A DNA stretch of 64,000 nucleotides from an uncultured Mediterraneibacter sp. (GCF_934309415.1 NZ_CAKRDI010000012.1:22092-86091); one strand, 5' to 3'; positions 1 to 7,795 are shown, counted from the first letter of the stretch. Made by a program: numbers and translations. Notes: generated by a model not told the origin, from the sequence alone.

Positions 1-65
1 GCGGAGGATGCAGTGGAAATGTTTCTTCCTATAAAAAGAAGAAAAAATTATTTGGAAAAAAGTAG
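1..65 (+). CDS. C-terminal end of a gene, probably feoB (partial)
   Basis: Only the last 20 codons and a TAG stop are inside the window. They encode a Gly-Cys start followed by a lysine-rich tail, as expected for the cytoplasmic end of a membrane protein. The identification as the ferrous iron transporter FeoB is inferred almost wholly from the neighbours: a small membrane peptide and a FeoB-associated Cys-rich protein follow directly. The remaining sequence is too short for independent recognition. Confidence 0.4.
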   Translation, partial: GGCSGNVSSYKKKKKLFGKK

Positions 66-98
66 AAGTGATGCAGAGAAAGGGGAGGCGGACATAAA

Positions 99-233
99 AT
101 GGGAAGTTCAACAGGTTCTATGTTCTATGCATTTGGTGCATTTCTTCTGATCTATCTTGTGGGCGCTTCAATCTACCAGATCTATCTCTGGATCAAGAAG
201 TGGCGTGAAAACAAGAATAATAATGAAGAATAA
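99..233 (+). CDS. 44-residue single-pass membrane peptide of the feo region
   Basis: A short ORF with a strong GGGGAGG ribosome site 8 to 14 bases before its ATG. The peptide has a small polar N-terminus, one hydrophobic segment of about 20 residues (roughly 9-31, rich in F, L, I, Y) and a charged tail with WIKKWRENK, so it should be a small inner-membrane protein with its tail in the cytoplasm. It lies between the probable feoB and the FeoB-associated gene with only 25 bp to the next start, so it is very likely co-transcribed. Its function is not recognised; an accessory role in the Feo transporter is inference from position. It is easily missed by gene callers because of its size. Confidence 0.7.
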   Translation: MGSSTGSMFYAFGAFLLIYLVGASIYQIYLWIKKWRENKNNNEE

Positions 234-258
234 AAAATAGAATGAAGAGGGATTGGCC

Positions 259-621
259 ATGGTAGATGGAATCATTATTGTAATAGTAATTATTCTGCTT
301 GGATTTGCCCTGAAGGGAACAATCAAGCACTTTAAAGGAGAGGGGCCATGCTGTGGAGGCGGTTCCGGTAATACAAAAAAAGCGAAAACAAAATTCCTTG
401 ACGGACCGGTCATTGGAAGAAGAACATTGAAAATTTCCGGTATGCATTGTGAGCATTGCGTGAATGCGGTGACAAATGCACTGAATGGAATTGAGGGGGT
501 TGTTGCAAAAGTAGATTTAAAGAGCAACAGCGCAGAGGTATCCTACGACCGTGAGATTGATGAGATCGATCTGAAGCATGCGGTGAAAGAAGCAGGATAC
601 GAGGTTACGAGCATATCATAA
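259..621 (+). CDS. FeoB-associated Cys-rich membrane domain fused to an HMA metal-binding domain
   Basis: The N-terminus (about residues 1-45) is one membrane helix followed by a basic segment and a CCGGG motif, the signature of the small FeoB-associated Cys-rich membrane family. Residues about 57-119 form a heavy-metal-associated (HMA) domain with GMHCEHC (Cys64 and Cys67), the CxxC site that binds soft metal ions in copper and zinc chaperones and in P1B ATPase N-termini. I chose ATG at 259 because the AGAGG ribosome site at about 245-249 is well spaced from it; a TTG at 253 is too close. The family is normally the membrane part alone, so the fusion is notable. A role in passing or sensing metal at the membrane is inference. 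Confidence 0.8.
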   Translation: MVDGIIIVIVIILLGFALKGTIKHFKGEGPCCGGGSGNTKKAKTKFLDGPVIGRRTLKISGMHCEHCVNAVTNALNGIEGVVAKVDLKSNSAEVSYDREIDEIDLKHAVKEAGYEVTSIS

Positions 622-641
622 GGACTGCGGGGAGGTGTACC

Positions 642-1040
642 GTGAGTAGAAAAGAACAGATTATCGAAAAGCTGAAGGAAAACGGATGCCGTATTACAAA
701 ACAGCGCCTTATGTTGATTGATATTATTCTGGAAAATGACTGTTCCAGCTGCAAGGAGATTTTTTATAAAGCATCCCAGGCGGATGAAAAGATCGGAGTG
801 GCTACGGTTTACCGTATGATCAATGCACTGGAGGAGATCGGAGCAATCAGCAGAAAGAACATGTATAAGGTAGAGTGCCCGGATGAATGTGTGCAGGAAG
901 GCGGATGTGTGGTGGTACTGGATGACGATACAATCTACCATCTGTCTCCGGGAAACTGGAATATGGTGATTCAGGAAGGCTTGAAGCATTGTGGGTATTT
1001 GAAAAACCAGAAAGTGGCGGAAGTGAAAGTACAGTCATAA
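642..1040 (+). CDS. Fur-family transcriptional regulator, atypical metal-binding half
   Basis: A 132-residue protein with a clear Fur N-terminal winged helix (residues about 1-80: GCRITKQR, then VATVYRMINALEEIGAI, the DNA-recognition region). The second half is unusual. The His-rich HHHDH segment and the paired CxxC zinc site of classical Fur, Zur and PerR are absent; instead there are Cys pairs at CSSC and the sequence CPDEC followed by GGC. It starts with GTG, set by a GGGAGGTG ribosome site. It follows the FeoB-associated gene by 20 bp and is probably in that transcript. Two Fur-type palindromes lie just downstream. It is probably a metal-dependent or redox-dependent repressor of this locus; the ligand cannot be told from sequence. 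Confidence 0.8.
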   Translation: MSRKEQIIEKLKENGCRITKQRLMLIDIILENDCSSCKEIFYKASQADEKIGVATVYRMINALEEIGAISRKNMYKVECPDECVQEGGCVVVLDDDTIYHLSPGNWNMVIQEGLKHCGYLKNQKVAEVKVQS

Positions 1041-1133
1041 ATAAGTGACTAATAATTACCGTTCAAAGGATTATATAAGTAAAAAGAGAAACGCAGGTGA
1101 GTGGAAGGAAGAGTTGAAAAATGGAGTGAATTT

Positions 1134-1148
1134 TGAAAAAGACTTTCA
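1134..1148. promoter_or_regulatory. Fur-type 7-1-7 box (first of two)
   Basis: TGAAAAA-G-ACTTTCA is an imperfect inverted repeat with the 7-1-7 geometry of Fur/PerR/Zur operators, matching TGATAATnATTATCA at about 10 of 14 defined positions. It lies between the Fur-like gene and the DUF6110 gene, 26 bp from a better second copy. Confidence 0.45.
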
Positions 1149-1173
1149 TTCTCTGCGTTTTTTGGCACTTTCT

Positions 1174-1188
1174 TGAAAACGATTTTCA
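1174..1188. promoter_or_regulatory. Fur-type 7-1-7 box (second of two)
   Basis: TGAAAAC-G-ATTTTCA has arms that pair at 6 of 7 positions and matches the Fur consensus at about 11 of 14. It also resembles a catabolite (cre) site but is one base too long for that. It sits upstream of the metal ATPase genes, so metal control of that unit is the simplest reading (inference). Confidence 0.5.
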
Positions 1189-1229
1189 TGTCAAGAAATA
1201 ATAGCGAGAAAATTTATCAACTTCCGCTG

Positions 1230-1375
1230 TTAGAATTGACTAGCCGGAGGGTGAGTTGCTATGATGTCACTTGTAACCGGTACGTAGGTGACAGATTACG
1301 ACACGAAACATCGTCCGCAGGAAACTGGGGAAGGTGTGAAGTCTGATGTGATTGTTAATAGAAAGTAATCTGTTA
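1230..1375 (+). ncRNA. candidate structured leader upstream of DUF6110 and the metal ATPase
   Basis: This stretch has no ORF but several possible helices. TAGC at about 1241 can pair with GCTA about 17 bases later. GTCAC at about 1265 pairs with GTGAC. A CAG-GAAA-CTG hairpin with a GNRA-type loop lies at about 1317-1326, enclosed by ACATC and GATGT. Its position before a metal-transport unit would suit a riboswitch. It does not match NiCo, yybP-ykoY manganese or cobalamin riboswitch sequences as I remember them. The call is tentative. Confidence 0.25.
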
Positions 1376-1415
1376 GAAAATATTTAAAAAATCAATTTTA
1401 TGGAGGTAATTTATT

Positions 1416-1742
1416 ATGATGGACATTTTTAAACTGAAAAAAGCAGGAGTATTCGCAGGTGGAGTTCTTTTCGGAACAGCAGGAGTTAAGATTCTTTCAA
1501 GCAAAGATGCAAAGAAATTTTACACAAACTGTACAGCAGCAGTTTTAAGAGCAAAAGACTGTGTTATGAAGACAGCTACAACAGTTCAGGAGAACGCAGG
1601 GGACATTCTTGCTGAGGCTCAGCAGATCAACGAAGAGAGAGCTGCAAAAGAAGCAGAAGCTGTACAGGAAGCTGAAGCAGCAGAAGAGACAGTAGAAGAA
1701 GTAACAGAAGGTGCGGAAGATTTCAAAGAGGAAGAAGCTTAA
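1416..1742 (+). CDS. DUF6110 family protein
   Basis: A 108-residue protein. Residues about 8-28 form a weak hydrophobic, glycine-rich segment (GVFAGGVLFGTAGVKIL). The second half is a long, highly acidic helix rich in Ala, Glu and Gln. This matches the small DUF6110 family, which I know as a frequent neighbour of P1B-type ATPases in Clostridia. A TGGAGG site sits 9 bases before the ATG. The downstream ATPase starts 6 bp after the stop, so the two are almost certainly co-translated partners. The molecular role is unknown; membrane association through the N-terminal segment is inference. Confidence 0.75.
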   Translation: MMDIFKLKKAGVFAGGVLFGTAGVKILSSKDAKKFYTNCTAAVLRAKDCVMKTATTVQENAGDILAEAQQINEERAAKEAEAVQEAEAAEETVEEVTEGAEDFKEEEA

Positions 1743-1748
1743 TTCTCG

Positions 1749-3836
1749 ATGAAATTTATCATAAAGCATGAGATCAAAGGCCGTCTCCGTATACACTTCA
1801 TTCAGAATAGAATGACGTATTCGGAGGCGGATACTCTTTCATGGTTTCTTGAGAATCAGGAAAGTATAACAGATGCCAAAGTATATGAACGCACCGCAGA
1901 TGCTGTCATCTGTTACAAGGGAAACCGGGAAGAGGTACTGGCAGTTCTGAGAAAATTCCGTTATGCGGATGTGGAAGTGCCAGAGAATGTACTTTCCAGT
2001 TCAGGGAGAGAACTGAATGCGGAATATCAGGAAAAACTGGTCACAAAGACGGTTCTTCATTATGGAACAAAACTGTTTGTTCCGATGCCGATCCGTGCCG
2101 TGATCACAACTGTAAAGTCAATCCGTTACATCTATGAAGGTGTAAGATGCCTTGCACACGGCAAGCTGGAAGTTCCGGTACTGGATGCGACAGCGATTGC
2201 AGTATCTGTACTGCGTAAGGATTATACAACAGCCGGATCTGTTATGTTCCTGTTAGGAATCGGTGAGATCATCGAAGAGTGGACTCATAAGAAATCCGTA
2301 GGCGATCTGGCCAGAAGTATGTCACTGAATGTCAAGAAAGTATGGCTTAAGAAGGACGATCAGGAGATTCTTGTGAAATCTTCTGAGATCCAGCCGGGTG
2401 ATGTGATCGTAGTCCGTATGGGCAATGTCATCCCGTTTGACGGACAGGTGGCTGACGGAGAGGGTATGGTCAATCAGGCATCCCTGACAGGCGAGTCCCT
2501 TCCGGTCAGAAGAACACCGGGACAGACGGTTTATGCAGGAACTGTACTGGAAGAAGGTGAGATCGAGATTCTGGTCAAAGCAGTCAAAGGATCTACAAGA
2601 TTTGAAAAGATTGTTACGATGATTGAGGATTCAGAGAAGCTGAAATCTTCTGTGGAAGGAAAAGCAGAGCATCTGGCGGATAAACTGGTTCCGTATACAT
2701 TACTTGGAACAGGTCTGACCTGGTTGCTTACAAGAAATGTGACAAAGACATTATCCATTCTGATGGTTGATTTCTCCTGTGCATTGAAGCTTGCAATGCC
2801 GATCACAGTTCTGTCTGCGATCCGTGAAGCAGGAGATCATAATATTACTGTAAAAGGCGGTAAATTCCTGGAGGCAGTTGCCGAGGCAGATACAATTGTA
2901 TTCGACAAGACAGGAACACTGACAAAGGCAACACCTACAGTAAAAGAAGTCATTGTATTCAGCAAATATACAGAAGATGAGATGCTCAGAGTTGCAGCCT
3001 GCCTGGAGGAACATTTCCCTCATTCTATGGCGAAAGCAGTTGTGGATGCAGCGAAAGCAAAGAATCTGTCTCATGAAGAGATGCATTCCAAAGTGCAGTA
3101 TGTGGTAGCACATGGTATTTCTTCTGCGATTGACGACAGAAAAGTGGTAATCGGAAGCAGTCACTTTGTATTCGAAGATGAGCAGTGTACAATTGATCCG
3201 GAATATCAGGATCGTTATGAGAATCTGAAACCGGAGTACTCACATCTGTATCTTGCGATTGACGGAAAGCTTGCAGCAGTCATCTGTATTGAAGATCCAT
3301 TGCGTGAGGAAGCAGCAGATATGATCTGTGAACTGAAGGAAGCCGGAATCAAGAAGGTCGTTATGATGACAGGAGACAGTGAGCGTACAGCCGCAGCGAT
3401 CGCAAAACGTGTCGGTGTGGATGAGTATTATGCCGAAGTACTTCCGGAAGATAAGGCGAACTTTGTAGAAAAAGAGAAGGCAGCCGGACGCAAGGTTATG
3501 ATGATCGGTGACGGAATCAATGATTCACCGGCACTTTCAGCAGCAGATGCGGGAATTGCCATCAGTGACGGAGCAGAGATTGCCCGTGAAATCGCTGATA
3601 TTACGATCGCAGCGGATGATCTGCGTGAGATCGTTACATTAAAACATCTGTCCAATGCAATGCTGAAGCGCATCCATACAAATTACAGAAATATTGTAGG
3701 AATCAACTCCGGTCTGATCGCACTTGGTGTGACAGGAGTGATCCAGCCGACAATGTCTGCACTGCTTCATAATACTTCGACACTGGTGATCAGTCTGAGA
3801 AGTATGAGAAATCTTCTGAAAGAGGAAGAAGAGTAA
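1749..3836 (+). CDS. P1B-type heavy-metal translocating ATPase
   Basis: A 695-residue P-type ATPase. Visible are the actuator TGES motif, the phosphorylation motif DKTGTLT (Asp386), MTGDSERT and the hinge GDGINDSPAL. The N-terminus (GRLRIHF, residues about 1-75) looks like a degenerate HMA-like domain without CxxC. The metal site in the transmembrane helix before the P-domain, usually CPC or SPC, reads SCALKLAMP here (Cys344) and has no proline next to the cysteine. The transported metal therefore cannot be assigned from the usual motif table. The Feo/Fur-like neighbourhood and upstream Fur-type boxes favour iron, manganese or zinc export (inference). It is probably translationally coupled to the DUF6110 gene. 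Confidence 0.88.
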   Translation: MKFIIKHEIKGRLRIHFIQNRMTYSEADTLSWFLENQESITDAKVYERTADAVICYKGNREEVLAVLRKFRYADVEVPENVLSSSGRELNAEYQEKLVTKTVLHYGTKLFVPMPIRAVITTVKSIRYIYEGVRCLAHGKLEVPVLDATAIAVSVLRKDYTTAGSVMFLLGIGEIIEEWTHKKSVGDLARSMSLNVKKVWLKKDDQEILVKSSEIQPGDVIVVRMGNVIPFDGQVADGEGMVNQASLTGESLPVRRTPGQTVYAGTVLEEGEIEILVKAVKGSTRFEKIVTMIEDSEKLKSSVEGKAEHLADKLVPYTLLGTGLTWLLTRNVTKTLSILMVDFSCALKLAMPITVLSAIREAGDHNITVKGGKFLEAVAEADTIVFDKTGTLTKATPTVKEVIVFSKYTEDEMLRVAACLEEHFPHSMAKAVVDAAKAKNLSHEEMHSKVQYVVAHGISSAIDDRKVVIGSSHFVFEDEQCTIDPEYQDRYENLKPEYSHLYLAIDGKLAAVICIEDPLREEAADMICELKEAGIKKVVMMTGDSERTAAAIAKRVGVDEYYAEVLPEDKANFVEKEKAAGRKVMMIGDGINDSPALSAADAGIAISDGAEIAREIADITIAADDLREIVTLKHLSNAMLKRIHTNYRNIVGINSGLIALGVTGVIQPTMSALLHNTSTLVISLRSMRNLLKEEEE

Positions 3837-3860
3837 TTCATATTATTCGTATTGTGTGGT

Positions 3861-3881
3861 GTTTACAGGTTATTTGTAAAC
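3861..3881. repeat. small palindrome related to family A
   Basis: GTTTACA and TGTAAAC form a perfect 7-bp stem with a 7-base loop, 25 bp after the ATPase stop. The arms resemble the inner part of the family A hairpin. Confidence 0.4.
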
Positions 3882-3916
3882 AGAAGAGCTTTTAACAGGC
3901 TATAAAATGTAAATAT

Positions 3917-4016
3917 AAAACAGGGAAACAGGAAACAGAGTTCCTTTTGAAGATGAATCTGGAAACAGAAAGGATTCGTTGAAAGATGGAAGCTTTGTGG
4001 AATGTTTTCCTGTTTT
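3917..4016 (+). terminator. possible large stem-loop terminator after the metal ATPase
   Basis: AAAACAGGGAAAC at 3917-3929 pairs, with one mismatch, with GTTTTCCTGTTTT at 4004-4016, and the right arm is T-rich. The loop is long (about 74 bases) but has internal pairing (GAATC with GATTC). This is weaker than a standard terminator. Confidence 0.35.
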
Positions 4017-4059
4017 TTGGTTGCATTTTTATTCGGATAAAATTTTCTATAAATTGCAG

Positions 4060-4147
4060 GGCGTGTCTGAAAACCAGTCTTGTAGTCTATGTGTTCTGCT
4101 TTGAAGGATATTTTTTCATTTAGGCAAACTCTCCCACAAAACATTTG
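4060..4147. repeat. decayed family B element
   Basis: It begins GCGTGTCTGAAAA like the B terminal repeat and ends with GGCAAACTCTCCCACAAA, close to the right half of the complete element at 32188-32351. The central hairpin is lost. The rest of this 560-bp intergenic stretch holds a family A copy and the promoter of the next gene. Confidence 0.45.
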
Positions 4148-4179
4148 AGATTAAAAATATTGATTTAGCGCTTTAATAA

Positions 4180-4236
4180 GGTGATTCTAAATGGCGAGAT
4201 ACGTTACTGTTTACAGCTATGCTGTGAACAGTAACG
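4180..4236. repeat. family A palindromic element (partial)
   Basis: It contains one side of hairpin 2 (GATTCTAAATGGCGAGAT) followed by complete hairpin 3: GTTACTGTTTACAG pairs with CTGTGAACAGTAAC around CTATG. Hairpin 1 is missing. See 19347-19501 for the full element. Confidence 0.85.
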
Positions 4237-4318
4237 ATTTAATATGTTATCGATAAAAATTTTCAAAACGATGTATTGATATCGGTTCTCAGTTATAGTA
4301 TTATAATTTTAGAAATAG

Positions 4319-4334
4319 GTTAGCCAAGGCTAAC
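4319..4334. promoter_or_regulatory. operator palindrome upstream of the DUF2325 gene
   Basis: GTTAGCCAAGGCTAAC is an inverted repeat with arms GTTAGC and GCTAAC around AAG-type spacing, 12 bases after a TATAAT (4302-4307). That position suits a repressor site at the transcription start. Nearly the same sequence sits at the enolase promoter (10230-10245). The half-sites recall DtxR/IdeR-family boxes, but the cognate protein is unknown. Confidence 0.5.
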
Positions 4335-4397
4335 TGAAGTAAGCTATTAAATAACTTGTCTAACATAGAATTATCATGCAGTAAGGAGGACAGACAG

Positions 4398-4679
4398 ATG
4401 AGTGTTGTTATTATTGGTGGTCATGACAGAATGGTATGTCAGTATAAAAAAATTTGTAAACAGTTTAATTGTAAGGCGAAGGTATTTACACAGATGTCAG
4501 CAAGTCTGAGCAAACAGATTGGAAGCCCGGATCTGATCGTACTTTTCACAAACACAGTTTCCCATAAAATGGTGCGCTGTGCAGTGGAAGAGGCAGGAAG
4601 ATGTAATGCGGATGTCGTAAGATGCCATACAAGCAGCAAGAACGCTCTGGAAGAGATTCTTGAGAATGCATGCGCATAA
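4398..4679 (+). CDS. DUF2325 domain protein
   Basis: A 93-residue soluble protein that opens with SVVIIGGHDRM, the glycine-rich signature of DUF2325, and continues with four cysteines spread over a small alpha/beta fold. I chose ATG at 4398 because TAAGGAGG lies 9 bases before it; an upstream in-frame TTG (4356) has no ribosome site. The function is not established. In Clostridia such genes often occur near Feo iron-uptake genes, which fits the metal block here and the DtxR-like operator upstream. Confidence 0.8.
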   Translation: MSVVIIGGHDRMVCQYKKICKQFNCKAKVFTQMSASLSKQIGSPDLIVLFTNTVSHKMVRCAVEEAGRCNADVVRCHTSSKNALEEILENACA

Positions 4680-4712
4680 AGATACTGACAAAGGCGTGAA
4701 CGATTATCCTCA

Positions 4713-4757
4713 GCAACTACAATTGTTGCGGCTCATACAGATTACTGTGGACAGTAA
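4713..4757. repeat. two short hairpins, decayed family A
   Basis: GCAAC (4713-4717) pairs with GTTGC (4725-4729). TTACTGT (4742-4748) pairs with ACAGTAA (4751-4757) around GG. The second is a shortened family A hairpin 3. Confidence 0.4.
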
Positions 4758-4870
4758 CGTGAGCAAGATGCACAGACTCCTGTAAAATAGCGAACATCAG
4801 ACATAAGCGATTCGATATTATAAATTGTAGTGAGATATGAGGAGAATTGATGAATACAATAAAGTAAAAA

Positions 4871-4909
4871 CAGGCGGTACAGAAGATTTCGAATTTTCTG
4901 TACTGCCTG
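4871..4909. terminator. bidirectional intrinsic terminator
   Basis: CAGGCGGTACAGAA pairs with TTCTGTACTGCCTG apart from one mismatch. The stem is followed by TTTTTG on the plus strand and by TTTTTAC on the minus strand. It lies between the convergent DUF2325 and S1-domain genes and can serve both. Confidence 0.85.
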
Positions 4910-5024
4910 TTTTTGTGAGTTGATTTTTGTAAGATACGGATATTTTACAAAAACCAATTTTAATCAGTTTAGTAATAATTCAATTGTATGGTATATCAAC
5001 TGAAATTTTTATTAGATTAAAATA

Positions 5025-5717
5025 TTACAGTTTCAGGTTCTTAAAGAGATCTCCAAGGTTTGTTCCGATATCTTCACTTTTTGGAATCTCGACTTTGATC
5101 TGTTCCTCTTCTTCTTTCTGTTCTTCCAGAGCTTTCATACTCAGGCTGATCTTACCGTCTTTGATGCCGATGATCTTTACTTCTACTTCATCGCCCACAT
5201 TGAGAACGTCTGAAGGAAGTTTCACACGTTTATGGGAAATCTGGGATACATGAACCAGTCCGGAAAGACCATTTTCCAGCTTGACAAATGCTCCGTAATT
5301 TTGAAGTGTCTCAACAGTTCCCTTCATAACAGCGCCGACTTTCATGCTGGCAATCTGCTCTTCGCGCGCTTTTCTTTCTTTCTCTTTAAGAAGTTCGCGG
5401 GCAGAAAGAACCAGACGATTGTTTGCCTCGTCCACATCGATGACCTGAACTTCGATATCTTTGAGAAGATAGTCTTCCAGATTCTCAATGTAAGAGAGAG
5501 AAAGTCTGGATGCAGGAACAAATCCTCTCAGACCTTCTACCATAACGATTACACCACCGTTAACGACACCCTCGATCTTTACAGGCAGAACAGTCTTTTT
5601 CTCAAGATATTCTTTTGCCTTATTCCATGGATTGGCATCATCGAAATGATCTTCATAATCTGCCATTGTCTCTGTTGCCTCGTTTGTCTGTAATTCTTCT
5701 TTCATTTCTTCACTCAT
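5025..5717 (-). CDS. S1 RNA-binding domain protein (ribosomal protein S1-like)
   Basis: A 230-residue protein with an acidic N-terminus and two S1 domains at about residues 41-110 and 123-200 (GLRGFVPASRLS and GLSGLVHVSQIS mark equivalent strands), then an acidic tail. It is shorter than the four-to-six-domain S1 of proteobacteria and resembles the short S1-like proteins of Firmicutes. It probably binds mRNA or rRNA during translation. An AGGTGCTAC ribosome site precedes the ATG. It stands alone, convergent with the DUF2325 gene and divergent from the pyrophosphatase. Confidence 0.88.
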   Translation of the reverse strand: MSEEMKEELQTNEATETMADYEDHFDDANPWNKAKEYLEKKTVLPVKIEGVVNGGVIVMVEGLRGFVPASRLSLSYIENLEDYLLKDIEVQVIDVDEANNRLVLSARELLKEKERKAREEQIASMKVGAVMKGTVETLQNYGAFVKLENGLSGLVHVSQISHKRVKLPSDVLNVGDEVEVKIIGIKDGKISLSMKALEEQKEEEEQIKVEIPKSEDIGTNLGDLFKNLKL

Positions 5718-6148
5718 AGTAGCACCTCGTTTTTCGTATCAGACCGAAAAGATCTGATGGATTTGAAATTAGATTTAGTATACCATATGTTTTCAGAAAA
5801 AAACAGCAAATCCAACAGAATCTGCGAATAAAGTGCAAAAATCCGGTTGGCGAACAGAGAAAAAAATGTTAATCTACTATGTGAAGGATTCTGAACAGAA
5901 AATTACTTTTTCAATCTGAGCATTTTGTATGTCAGCGTATTTCATTTTCATAAGACGGATATAATGACTGATTTTGTGAATGAATGAGAAATCGTCAGAT
6001 ATAAAGATAAGAAGATGGAAAATGCCATGAGAAAGCAGCGATTTACGAAGTAGATCAGCGGATTTCGAATGTTTGGAGGATTGCGGGAGCAGCATAGCTG
6101 CAGAGCAATCCGGGGTATCAAATGATAGAAAAACAGGGAGAGGAAACG
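5718..6148. other. intergenic region between divergent S1 and pyrophosphatase genes
   Basis: No gene is seen. A TATAAT at 5960-5965 (plus strand) is a possible -10 for the pyrophosphatase. A hairpin at 6078-6111 has arms GGATTGC and GCAATCC with an inner CAGC/GCTG helix and no T-run. It would lie in the mRNA leader 25 bases before the ribosome site, so it may affect translation or stability rather than terminate. Confidence 0.4.
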
Positions 6149-7795
6149 ATGAACAAAGATAAAAGAAAAGTTTATGTAGTAGGTCATAAAAATCCGGATA
6201 CAGATTCTATCTGTACAGCGATCGCATATGCGAGTCTGAAGACAAAGCTGACAGGCAGAGTACATGAACCACGTCGTGCAGGACAGGTGAATGAAGAGAC
6301 ACAGTATGTTCTGGAGCATCTTGGTGTGAAAGTTCCGGTGCTTCTCTCAGATTTAAGAGAGCAGATCAAAGATGTGGAACTGCGTGAGAGTGACGAGGTC
6401 AAAGGAAGCCTTTCTATTTATACTGCATGGAAAATGATGACAGAGATGCACACACATACCCTTCCGATCACAAGAGATGGAAAGCTGGAAGGTGTGATCA
6501 CGAAAGGTGATATCGCAAAGTCCTATATGGAAGTTTATGATAATACGATGCTTGCAAAAGCGAGAACCCAGTACAGAAATATCGCACAGGCTGTGGAAGG
6601 TGAAATCGTAACAGGAAATCCACATGGATTTTTCCAGAAAGGAAAAGTGGCAGTGGCAGCTTCAAGTAAAGGGCTGATGACTGAGTTTATCGACAAAGAT
6701 GATCTTGTGATCATGGGAGACCGTATCGACGCACAGCAGTGTGCGGTTGACATTGATGCGAGCTGTATGGTTGTCTGCCAGAGCAATCCGATCTCAGAAG
6801 AGATCATCCATCAGGCAGAGGAAAAACAGATTGTGGTGATTCATACAACACTTGATACATTTACGGCGGCGCAGCATATCAACCAGAGTATTCCGGTGCG
6901 TTTCTTTATGACAAAAGAAGATCTTGTGACATTCAAGATGGATGATTTTGTAGATGATGTAAAAGAAGTAATGGCGAGAAAACGCTTTCGTGATTTCCCG
7001 GTTCTGGATGAGAACGGAGATTTTCTGGGACTTGTATCCAGAAGACGTTTGCTGAATGTATGCAAGAAGCAGGTCATCCTGGTGGATCATAATGAGAAGA
7101 ATCAGGCAGTGGAAGGTGTGGAAGAAGCTGATGTCCAGGAGATCATCGACCACCACAGACTGAGCAGTATCGAGACAATGGGACCGGTTTATTTCCGCAA
7201 TCAGCCGGTAGGATGTACAGCAACGATCGTATCACAGATGTATGAAGAGAATGGTGTGGAAGTGGATCCGGTCAATGCAGCACTTTTGTGTTCTGCGATT
7301 ATTTCCGATACACTGATGTTCCGTTCACCAACCTGCACTCCGCTGGATGAGGCAACTGCAAGAAAACTGGCAGCGATCGCAAATATAGATATTGAAACAT
7401 TTGCACAGGAGATGTTTAATGCGGGAAGTAACCTGAAAGGAAAGACAGCAGAAGAGATTCTCTTCCTTGATTTCAAACAATTCACAGTCAATGACACGGT
7501 GTTCGGTGTTGGTCAGGTAAACTCTATGAGTGCGGATGAACTGACAGAGATCAAAGAAAAGGTGCTTCCGGTGATGGATAAAGTCAGAGCAGGAAATGGT
7601 CTGAATATGATCTTTTTTATGCTGACGAATATTATTACAGAGTCATCGGAACTGATCTGCTGTGGAAATGAAGCGCGCGAGAAGATCATCAGCGCATATG
7701 ACCTGAAAGATGATGCAGAACAGTTGATGCTCAAAGGAGTTGTATCACGTAAGAAACAGCTTGTGCCGACACTGGTATCTGCACTGCAGCAGTAG
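6149..7795 (+). CDS. CBS-domain manganese-dependent inorganic pyrophosphatase
   Basis: A 548-residue family II pyrophosphatase (DHH superfamily), which hydrolyses PPi to phosphate in the cytoplasm. The metal-binding opening VVGHKNPDTDSIC and the DHH block (IIDHHRLSSIETMGP) are intact. Between them is a long regulatory insert of a CBS pair flanking a DRTGG-like region, the arrangement of nucleotide-regulated CBS-PPases of Clostridia. I chose ATG at 6149 because GGGAGAGG sits just before it; an in-frame ATG at 6122 has no site. It is monocistronic: a family A hairpin begins 8 bp after its stop. Confidence 0.93.
   Translation: MNKDKRKVYVVGHKNPDTDSICTAIAYASLKTKLTGRVHEPRRAGQVNEETQYVLEHLGVKVPVLLSDLREQIKDVELRESDEVKGSLSIYTAWKMMTEMHTHTLPITRDGKLEGVITKGDIAKSYMEVYDNTMLAKARTQYRNIAQAVEGEIVTGNPHGFFQKGKVAVAASSKGLMTEFIDKDDLVIMGDRIDAQQCAVDIDASCMVVCQSNPISEEIIHQAEEKQIVVIHTTLDTFTAAQHINQSIPVRFFMTKEDLVTFKMDDFVDDVKEVMARKRFRDFPVLDENGDFLGLVSRRRLLNVCKKQVILVDHNEKNQAVEGVEEADVQEIIDHHRLSSIETMGPVYFRNQPVGCTATIVSQMYEENGVEVDPVNAALLCSAIISDTLMFRSPTCTPLDEATARKLAAIANIDIETFAQEMFNAGSNLKGKTAEEILFLDFKQFTVNDTVFGVGQVNSMSADELTEIKEKVLPVMDKVRAGNGLNMIFFMLTNIITESSELICCGNEAREKIISAYDLKDDAEQLMLKGVVSRKKQLVPTLVSALQQ

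Noticed and set aside
1174..1188. CcpA cre site
   Set aside because: The repeat is one base longer than the 14-bp cre consensus, while it fits the 7-1-7 Fur-type geometry, and the neighbours are metal genes.
1230..1375. NiCo, manganese or cobalamin riboswitch
   Set aside because: The landmark sequences of these classes, as I remember them, are not found in order; only a general structured leader is supported.
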